A DNA stretch of 64,000 nucleotides from Pseudomonadota bacterium (GTDB taxonomy: Bacteria > Pseudomonadota > Gammaproteobacteria > Steroidobacterales > Steroidobacteraceae): positions 1-64,000 of the forward strand of contig QGVD01000011.1 of the NCBI GenBank assembly GCA_003242685.1, read 5' to 3'. Positions within the stretch are counted from its first letter, which is position 1. Each line of letters opens with the position of its first letter. Position numbers and translations under genes: made by a program. The notes below the pieces were generated by a model, which was not told the origin of the DNA, searched no databases, and saw nothing but the letters and a program-made list of their open reading frames with translations. Positions 56,186 through 64,000 of this stretch are shown in pieces.

Positions 56186-57281
56186 GCGCGCGTGGGGCGG
56201 AGTGCTGCTCTCGCTCGTGCTGCTGCTCGCGGGCGCGATGGTGGCAGCGTTCCTCGCGTATCGCTGGATCGAGCGCGAGCATTCTGCGCCGGGGCCCTCC
56301 GAAAGCCCGATCCGCTTCCAGGTCGCGCCGGGCGCCAGCGCACGGAGTGTACTGACGCGCCTCGAATCGATGGGCGCGCTGCCGAGTGCGCGCCGCACCG
56401 AGCTGTACCTGCGCCTGACGGGCAGGCGGCTCAACGTGAAGGTCGGCGAGTACGAGATTCCTGCGCGTGCGAGCCCGGCAGACATCGTGGAGCGGCTCGA
56501 GCAGGGGCGGGTGGTGCTCGAGTCACTCACGATCGTGGAAGGCTCGCGCTTCGCCGATCTGCGCGCGGCGCTCGAGCGACATCCGGGCGTGAAGGTGACG
56601 CTGCGCAGCAAGAGCGACGAGGAAATCATGGCCCTCCTGGGTCATCCGGGCGAGCATCCGGAAGGACGCTTCTTCCCGGACACCTATCATTTCGCCGCAG
56701 GCACGACGGATCTCCAGCTTCTGCGACACGCGTTCGAGAGGATGCAGAGGATTCTCGCAGAGGCATGGGAACAGCGGCGTGAGAACCTGCCCCTCGAGAC
56801 GCCCTACGAGGCGCTGATCCTCGCCTCGATCGTGGAGAAAGAGACGGCGCTCGAATCGGAACGGCCCCGCATCGCAGGCGTGTTCATCAATCGTCTGCGG
56901 CGCGGCATGCGTCTGCAGTCGGATCCGACGGTGATCTACGGCATCGGCCCCGCATTCGACGGCGACATCCGCAGCCGGGATCTCGTCACGGACACGCCGT
57001 ACAACACCTACACACGGGCAGGACTGCCTCCGACACCGATTGCGCTGCCGGGACGCGAAGCGCTCTATGCCGTCGTGCAGCCCGCGGAGACCGAAGAGCT
57101 GTACTTCGTGGCGACGGGTCTCGGCGACGGCTCGCATCACTTCTCGCGCACGCTCGAGGAGCACAATCAGGCCGTGAAGCGCTATCTCGCGCGGCTGAAG
57201 CAGCGCCCGAGGTCGTCGACCGGCGCCGGCGCTCCGCAGCCGAAGGCGCAGGAGTCCGCCACGCCCGCGGAGGCACGATGA
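56178..57281 (+). CDS. mltG: Endolytic murein transglycosylase MltG
   Basis: Membrane-anchored lytic transglycosylase (367 residues) thought to end nascent glycan strands. One N-terminal helix (about 8-28), a LysM-like region, then the YceG catalytic domain with EGRFFPDTYHF, the catalytic Glu in ILASIVEKET, and LQSDPTVIYG. The GTG at 56178 has GGAAGGAG upstream, deciding the start over ATG 56154. A Pro/Ala-rich tail follows residue 335. Confidence 0.93.
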   Translation: MSRRAWGGVLLSLVLLLAGAMVAAFLAYRWIEREHSAPGPSESPIRFQVAPGASARSVLTRLESMGALPSARRTELYLRLTGRRLNVKVGEYEIPARASPADIVERLEQGRVVLESLTIVEGSRFADLRAALERHPGVKVTLRSKSDEEIMALLGHPGEHPEGRFFPDTYHFAAGTTDLQLLRHAFERMQRILAEAWEQRRENLPLETPYEALILASIVEKETALESERPRIAGVFINRLRRGMRLQSDPTVIYGIGPAFDGDIRSRDLVTDTPYNTYTRAGLPPTPIALPGREALYAVVQPAETEELYFVATGLGDGSHHFSRTLEEHNQAVKRYLARLKQRPRSSTGAGAPQPKAQESATPAEAR

Positions 57282-57916
57282 GCCGCGGCCGCTTCATCAC
57301 GCTCGAGGGCATCGAGGGCGCGGGCAAGACGACGGCTGCGAAGATCCTGCACGACCGACTCGACGCGCGCGGCATACCGGTGCGCCTCACTCGCGAGCCC
57401 GGCGGCACACCGCTCGCCGAACGCGTGCGGGATATCGTGCTGACCGCCGGCGGTGAAACGATTCCGCCGGTGGCCGAGACGCTCCTCATGTTCGCGGCGC
57501 GCGGCATTCATCTCGCAAATCTCGTGCGTCCTGCGCTCGAGCGCGGAACATGGATCGTATGCGACCGCTTCACGGACGCGACGCGCGCCTATCAGGGCGG
57601 CGGGCGCGGCTTCGATCGCGAGCTGATCGAGCGGCTCGCTGCCGCGACACATGGCGATCTCGCTCCCGACCGCACGCTGCTGCTCGACGTGCCCGTTTCC
57701 GTCGGCCTCGCACGTGCGAAACAGCGCGCGGGCACCACGGATCGCTTCGAGCGCGAGCGCGAGGCCTTCTTCGAGCGTGTACGCGCGGCGTATCTCGAGC
57801 TCGCGCGCGCCGAGCCGCAGCGCTTCCGGGTGATCGACGCCTCGCGGCCGCTCGCCGAGGTCGAAGAGCAGATCGCGGCTGCCGTGGAGGACCTGCTGAC
57901 GGAGGCGACGCGCTGA
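57278..57916 (+). CDS. tmk: Thymidylate kinase Tmk
   Basis: Phosphorylates dTMP to dTDP (212 residues). P-loop LEGIEGAGKTT (G11-T19), TREPGGTPLAE, and DRFTDATRAYQGGGRG are diagnostic; the LID region follows at about 145. Starts in an ATGA overlap with mltG. Confidence 0.96.
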   Translation: MSRGRFITLEGIEGAGKTTAAKILHDRLDARGIPVRLTREPGGTPLAERVRDIVLTAGGETIPPVAETLLMFAARGIHLANLVRPALERGTWIVCDRFTDATRAYQGGGRGFDRELIERLAAATHGDLAPDRTLLLDVPVSVGLARAKQRAGTTDRFEREREAFFERVRAAYLELARAEPQRFRVIDASRPLAEVEEQIAAAVEDLLTEATR

Positions 57917-58881
57917 TGGCGGAAGACGCGCACGTCACGGTCCCGTGGCTCGAAGGGCCGCTGGCATCCGTCGCCGCGGCTCACCGGGCGGGGCGTCTGC
58001 CGCATGCGCTCCTGATCCACGACTCTCCAGGTGCCGGCGGAGACGTGCTTGCGCAGCGGATCGCGCAGGTCGTGCTCTGTGAACGTGTGCAGAGCACGCC
58101 CTGCGGGCAATGCACGGCATGCCACCGCGTCGCGAGCGGCCAGCACCCCGACCTCGTTCACGTGCACCCGACCGAGGACTCGCGTCAGATCCGCATCGAG
58201 CAGGTGCGCGAGCTCGCGCACGAGATCGGCCTCACGAGCCATCAGGGCGGGTACAAGGTCGGCATCCTCGCACCGGCCGATGCGCTCAATCGCCACGCTG
58301 CGAACGCGCTGCTCAAGACCCTCGAGGAGCCCGCACCGCGTACGCTGCTCGTGCTGGTCGCCACCCAGCCGTCGCGGCTGCCGGCCACCATCATCAGCCG
58401 CTGTCAGCGGATCCGTATCCGGCCGCCGTCGCGAGCCGAGAGCATCGACTGGCTGCGGCGGACCCGGGGCAGCGGAGACTGGGAGAGGGTGCTCGACGTG
58501 CTCGGGGAAGCGCCGCTCCTGGCCGCACGCCTCGACCCGGCTGCAGTCGCCCGGATCGACGACGACACGCGCCGGACGCTCGGTGAGCTGTCCAACCGGG
58601 CCGCAGACCCGGCCAGCCTCGCCGAGCGCTGGAGTCGGTCCGACCTCGAGCTGCGCCTGACGTGCCTTGAGAACTGGATCACGGAGCGCATCCGCAGGGC
58701 CGCCGGGGTGGACGCGGATTCTGTGAAGCCGCACGCGGGGACGCACTTGCCTCGCGCGCGTCCGGAATCGAATATACGGAAGCTCTTTGAGCTGCTGGAC
58801 AGCGTGCGCGAGCTCAGGATGCTGCTCGATACCCCGCTCAACCGCGCACTGGCGCTCGAGAACATTCTGCGGCGCATCTGA
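57916..58881 (+). CDS. holB: DNA polymerase III delta-prime subunit HolB
   Basis: Clamp-loader subunit (321 residues). The AAA+ fold has a degenerate P-loop (HDSPGAGGDVLA), the four-cysteine zinc module C...CGQCTACH, VGILAPADALNRHAANALLKTLEEP, and an SRC motif (IISRCQRIRI). ATG overlaps the tmk stop (TGATG). Confidence 0.95.
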   Translation: MAEDAHVTVPWLEGPLASVAAAHRAGRLPHALLIHDSPGAGGDVLAQRIAQVVLCERVQSTPCGQCTACHRVASGQHPDLVHVHPTEDSRQIRIEQVRELAHEIGLTSHQGGYKVGILAPADALNRHAANALLKTLEEPAPRTLLVLVATQPSRLPATIISRCQRIRIRPPSRAESIDWLRRTRGSGDWERVLDVLGEAPLLAARLDPAAVARIDDDTRRTLGELSNRAADPASLAERWSRSDLELRLTCLENWITERIRRAAGVDADSVKPHAGTHLPRARPESNIRKLFELLDSVRELRMLLDTPLNRALALENILRRI

Positions 58882-58916
58882 AGCCGCCGCCACGAAGCCG
58901 CAAAGAGGGATTCGCC

Positions 58917-59267
58917 TTGCGTACGGGAGCCAACAAGCCGGGCCTGCTCACCCTGACCATCAAGGACAAGAGCGCGCTGTACCTGGCCTACATGCCCTTC
59001 GTGCGTAACGGGGGCCTCTTCATTCCCACCAACAGCAACTACCGCCTCGGCGACGAGGTGTTCATGCTCCTCAACCTCATGGGCGAGGACGAAAAGCTCC
59101 CCGTCGCAGGCCGCGTGATCTGGGTGACGCCGAAGGGCGCGCAGGGCAAGCGCACCGCGGGCATCGGCGTGCAGTTCAGCGAACAGGACCGCGGCCAGAC
59201 ACAGAAGAAGATCGAGAACTATCTCGCCGGCGCGCTCGCCGGCGACAAGGCCACTCACACGATGTAG
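58917..59267 (+). CDS. pilZ: Type IV pilus protein PilZ
   Basis: PilZ-domain protein (116 residues) needed for type IV pilus assembly in relatives. It closely follows the Pseudomonas PilZ pattern: LTLTIKDKSALYLAYMPF, NGGLFIPT, LGDEVFMLLNLM, PVAGRVIWVTPKGAQG and GIGVQF. The N-terminal RxxxR and the D/NxSxxG residues that bind cyclic di-GMP are absent, as in other orthologs of this subtype. TTG start at 58917. Position after holB is conserved. Confidence 0.93.
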   Translation: MRTGANKPGLLTLTIKDKSALYLAYMPFVRNGGLFIPTNSNYRLGDEVFMLLNLMGEDEKLPVAGRVIWVTPKGAQGKRTAGIGVQFSEQDRGQTQKKIENYLAGALAGDKATHTM

Positions 59268-59273
59268 CGGTCG

Positions 59274-59292
59274 CGGCGCGCCGCACGCGCCG
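59274..59292. terminator. Hairpin between convergent pilZ and the cNMP/rhodanese gene
   Basis: CGGCGCG (59274-59280) and CGCGCCG (59286-59292) with a five-base loop, seven bases after the pilZ stop and just before the opposing stop. No T-run. Confidence 0.4.
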
Positions 59293-59304
59293 AGTGAATC
59301 GTTC

Positions 59305-60372
59305 TCAGGCCGTGCGCCTGAGCGGAAGGTTCGCGCCGTTCGAGATACCGCCCTTCAGCACGTACGCATCGAAGCCGCGTTCCGCCAGGATGTACGCGGC
59401 CACCGAGCTTCTCCGGCCGGTGTCGCAGTACACGACGTACGGCACGTTGCGGTCGAGCGTCGAGAGCTTCAGGCGAATGAAGTAGAGCGGCAGGTTGATC
59501 GAGCCCTCGATGCTGAGGTTCTGATGCTCGCTCGGCAGGCGCACGTCGAGCCACTTTCCGCCGCGCGAGATGATGTCGTTCGCCTGCTCGGTGCTCACCC
59601 ACTGCAGGAGCGGCTCGTTCATGAGCTGGCGGAAATCCTGCTTGTTGAGCCGCATCAGCACGCCGTCGGTGAGCATGGTGACCGTGGCGTTGCGCTTGCC
59701 TTCGGCGATGAGTGCCTCTTCTCCGAAGGTGTCACCGACGCCGAGCTCGGCGAGCTTGATGCCTTCCTGATTGAGCGGCGATTCGCGCGTGACGACGCAG
59801 CGCCCGCTCACGACGACGTAGAAGTAGTCGCCTTCGTCGCCCTGCTTGATGATGACGTCGCCCGCGCGGACCGGGACGCGCTGCATGCGCATGAAGATGG
59901 CCTGGATGTTCGCCGGCGGAATGCGGTGAAACGCTTTCGTCTGCAGCAGCGTGGTCATCCAGTCGTCGCCGCCGCCTGCCTCGGCCTGCAGCTCCGTCAC
60001 CTCGTAGGTTCCGGTCTGGTCCCACGTGATCATCACGTCGAGCAGATCGCTGTCGATGGCGAGATAGGAGATCTCGTCCATCGCGCGCGCGGAGACGCGA
60101 CGCGGCAGGTTGGGGGAGAGGGGACTGCGCGCCTCGGGCGTGCCGCCGCGGACGATGCCCACCGTGCGGTCGCCTTCCCGGAGCTCCACCATGCCGGAGA
60201 CGAGCCAGATGGTGCGCTTGTCGGTGTCGCCTTCCTTGAACAGCAGCCGGCCCGCGGGCATGGTCCGCACGCTCACCTTCTTGGCGAGCGCGGCGAGATT
60301 CTCGCGTTTCAGCCCGTCGAGAGGTGCGAAATTCTTCAGGAGCTGAACGCTGGCTTCGCGTTCCTCAGGCAT
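59305..60372 (-). CDS. Cyclic nucleotide-binding domain / rhodanese fusion protein
   Basis: A 355-residue soluble protein with three parts. Residues about 8-120 look like a degenerate cNMP-binding domain lacking the phosphate cassette. Residues about 140-250 form a second one with an intact-looking cassette FGEEALIAEGKRNATV. Residues about 258-350 are a rhodanese domain with KWLDVRLPSEHQ and active-site loop CDTGRRS (Cys316). There is no helix-turn-helix, so it is not a CRP-type regulator. It may couple a nucleotide signal to sulfur transfer; function unproven. ATG 60372 is used; TTG 60381 is possible. A CTCGGCG/CGCCGAG inverted repeat sits at 60391-60408 upstream. Confidence 0.85.
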   Translation of the reverse strand: MPEEREASVQLLKNFAPLDGLKRENLAALAKKVSVRTMPAGRLLFKEGDTDKRTIWLVSGMVELREGDRTVGIVRGGTPEARSPLSPNLPRRVSARAMDEISYLAIDSDLLDVMITWDQTGTYEVTELQAEAGGGDDWMTTLLQTKAFHRIPPANIQAIFMRMQRVPVRAGDVIIKQGDEGDYFYVVVSGRCVVTRESPLNQEGIKLAELGVGDTFGEEALIAEGKRNATVTMLTDGVLMRLNKQDFRQLMNEPLLQWVSTEQANDIISRGGKWLDVRLPSEHQNLSIEGSINLPLYFIRLKLSTLDRNVPYVVYCDTGRRSSVAAYILAERGFDAYVLKGGISNGANLPLRRTA

Positions 60373-60463
60373 CTGGTGCAAAACCGCTTGCTCGGCGTGA
60401 CCGCCGAGTTGGAATTCGCACCGATGTTAACATAGCGAGGCCGTGTCACTTCTGGAACGCCGT

Positions 60464-62536
<2,073 letters not shown>

Positions 62537-62587
62537 GGGATGCTCCCTCCCCGGATCATCGCGGATCCGGACAACTGCGCGGCCGGC

Positions 62588-63352
62588 TCAGGCGGCGGGC
62601 CGGCGCACTACGGCATCGGGATTGACCGTGAAATCGCACACCAGCGGCCGGTGGTCCGAGAAGCGCACGTCCGGCACGCGGAAATCCTGCACCTCGATGC
62701 CTTCGCTGACGAGCACGAAGTCGAGCTCGATGCGCGGCGTGCGCGACGGGAACGACGGCAGTCCCGCCGAGTTCGCGTTACGCAACCCGGCCGCGCGCAT
62801 GAACAGGTAGATCTCGTGATTGCCCCAGAAGGTGTTGAAGTCCCCGGCCACGATCACGGGTTTCGGCGACTGCACGATGAGATCGTGCAGCGAGCGGAGC
62901 TGGTACTGGCGCTGGCGGAACTTGAGCGACAGATGCACGAGGAACACGCACACGTCGTCGAGCTCGAGCTCGATGATCAGGCGCTTGATGCCCGTGTCGA
63001 AGTAGTGGAAGCGCTCGCCCTTCACGTGCGGGGCGGAGAGGAACGCGTTGCCCTGCTTGCGGACGATGGGCAGGAACTGGTTCAGCGAGCCCGTGCCGTA
63101 CTTGCACTGAAAGATCGAGTAGTGGCCGAGGTGACGCGCGATGTACTCGGCCTGGTTCACCATGCCCGTACGGATCGAGCCCGTGTCGACCTCGATGAGC
63201 CCCACGATGTCGGGCTTCTCCGATCGGATGAACTCCGTGATGCCCTTCAGCACGCGCGGGTTGCTGCGCAGGTAGCCCGCGCCGGGCAGCGGCAGATGAA
63301 AGGCCGGTCCCGTGCCGGTGGCGTAGCGGATGTTGTAGACGAGAAGTCGCAA
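62588..63352 (-). CDS. Endonuclease/exonuclease/phosphatase family protein
   Basis: EEP-fold metal hydrolase of 254 residues. Motifs are LLVYNIRYATG, IVGLIEVDTGS with the metal-binding Glu, VAGDFNTFWG (D-x-N) and FSDHRPLVCDF (catalytic Asp-His). Substrate cannot be told from sequence; the fold covers DNases, phosphodiesterases and lipid phosphatases. No signal peptide. TTG at 63352 is chosen because AAAGGA lies nine bases upstream and the fold starts there. Confidence 0.82.
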   Translation of the reverse strand: MRLLVYNIRYATGTGPAFHLPLPGAGYLRSNPRVLKGITEFIRSEKPDIVGLIEVDTGSIRTGMVNQAEYIARHLGHYSIFQCKYGTGSLNQFLPIVRKQGNAFLSAPHVKGERFHYFDTGIKRLIIELELDDVCVFLVHLSLKFRQRQYQLRSLHDLIVQSPKPVIVAGDFNTFWGNHEIYLFMRAAGLRNANSAGLPSFPSRTPRIELDFVLVSEGIEVQDFRVPDVRFSDHRPLVCDFTVNPDAVVRRPAA

Positions 63353-63522
63353 TCCGAGCCGTCCTTTCAATGACGTACGGCATTCTATCGGTGCATCGCC
63401 GCACGCGGGAGGGCCGGGAAGGCGCCGCATCCGGACTTACCCTGACGCGGGTTCCCAGCGCAGAGCGCTTGTGCGAGACTGCCTGCGGCCGGCCGCGGGT
63501 CGGGACACTGCAGCGAACGCAC

Positions 63523-63975
63523 ATGTCGCAGACCAATCCCATTCGACTCTTCGTCACGCACGCCTGGGAGACGTCGGACGATTATCTGCGCGTGTTCGAG
63601 TACCTCGAGAGCGCGCGCAACTTCTTCTACCGGAATTTCAGCACGCCGGAGCACCGGCCCGTGGGCGACAACGAGGCGCTCAAGGAAGACCTCCGGCGCC
63701 AGATCGCTCCGGTCGAAGCCGTCATCGGGCTCTCGAGTCTCTTCGACACACACCGGGATCTGGTGACCTTCCAGCTCCTCTACGCGCAGGCGAACCAGAA
63801 GCCCGTCATCCTGCTCAAGCGCTTCGGAGATCAGCGCCCCGTGCCCAAGGCACTCGCCGATCTCGCCAACGAGATCGTCGACTGGGACGAGCGCGCGCTG
63901 GTGGACGCAATCCGCCGCCAGGCGCGTCACGAGGACACGACGCGCTGGGACGTGATCGAGTTCAAGCTCGACTGA
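63523..63975 (+). CDS. Small TIR-like domain protein
   Basis: A 150-residue cytoplasmic protein resembling the MTH538/ThsB-type TIR-like family. The first strand and turn are RLFVTHAWETSDDYLRVFEYL. A central strand reads EAVIGLSSLFD and the following strand KPVILLKRFG. In the helix where enzymatic TIR domains carry the catalytic Glu (…YEL…A), this protein has FQLLYA with Gln84. No partner ThsA-like gene is present in the window. It is divergent from the EEP gene, 170 bases apart. Family assignment is by eye and moderate. Confidence 0.6.
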   Translation: MSQTNPIRLFVTHAWETSDDYLRVFEYLESARNFFYRNFSTPEHRPVGDNEALKEDLRRQIAPVEAVIGLSSLFDTHRDLVTFQLLYAQANQKPVILLKRFGDQRPVPKALADLANEIVDWDERALVDAIRRQARHEDTTRWDVIEFKLD

Positions 63976-63982
63976 GAGAGAC

Positions 63983-64000
63983 TCAGGCGTCGACGGCGTG
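63983..64000 (-). CDS. Possible C-terminal end of a gene entering from the right
   Basis: On the minus strand the last 18 bases read H-A-V-D-A and a TGA stop (63985-63983), seven bases after the TIR-like stop. Spacing suits a convergent gene, but five codons prove nothing. Confidence 0.2.
   Translation of the reverse strand, partial: HAVDA

Overview
The window is a GC-rich, gene-dense stretch of what looks like a chromosome from a Gammaproteobacterium, probably close to the Xanthomonadales/Nevskiales/Steroidobacterales group. That placement is an inference. It rests on the eight-gene his operon behind a TrpR-like regulator, the ilvC - threonine dehydratase - leuA...leuCDB order, a tonB-exbB-exbD-exbD cluster, a type II secretion operon, and tmk-holB-pilZ. 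I saw no rRNA, tRNA, insertion sequence, prophage or CRISPR array. Most genes are core metabolism packed into operons with 4-base ATGA/GTGA overlaps.

Layout. (1) 1-593: the last codons of a gene that is probably PBP1b, then an LpoP-like TPR lipoprotein. (2) 663-8170, minus strand: a TrpR-family regulator and hisG-D-C-B-H-A-F-I(E), a complete histidine pathway. hisF appears to start at ATT. (3) 8271-10746, plus: a strong promoter, a SAM-I riboswitch and metX-metB. (4) 10811-18921, minus: a leucine-rich leader peptide with attenuator, then ilvC, threonine dehydratase, leuA, ilvE, leuC, leuD and leuB. (5) 19034-24318, plus and divergent: M17 aminopeptidase, DMT transporter, MFS transporter and ilvD. 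Regions 4 and 5 hold the branched-chain amino acid pathway except acetolactate synthase.

(6) 24654-28445: tonB-exbB-exbD-exbD plus a periplasmic TPR protein. (7) 28535-32440: panD, a peroxiredoxin, an NADP-dependent oxidoreductase, and convergent etfBA. (8) 32687-36485: a peptide-type ABC transporter with two permeases and two ATPases but no binding protein. (9) 36534-43854: an AlaA-like aminotransferase, then an AddB-like/AddA-like helicase-nuclease pair. (10) 43896-49705, minus: gspG-H-I-J-K-L-M-N of a type II secretion system, divergent from a rhombosortase gene (49756-50373). (11) 50421-59267, plus: fabD-fabG-acpP-fabF-pabB-pabC-mltG-tmk-holB-pilZ. (12) 59305-63975: a cyclic-nucleotide-binding/rhodanese protein, a FadJ-type beta-oxidation enzyme, an endonuclease/exonuclease/phosphatase-fold protein and a small TIR-like protein.

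The most informative regulatory features are three. A textbook attenuator sits before ilvC, with a leucine-codon-rich leader peptide, mutually exclusive hairpins and a T-tailed terminator. A SAM-I riboswitch precedes metXB, with a hairpin that covers the ribosome binding site of a TTG start. A block of three tandem ATTA-type 8-mers precedes the TrpR-like his regulator. The least explained proteins are the cNMP-cNMP-rhodanese fusion and the TIR-like protein beside the EEP-fold gene.
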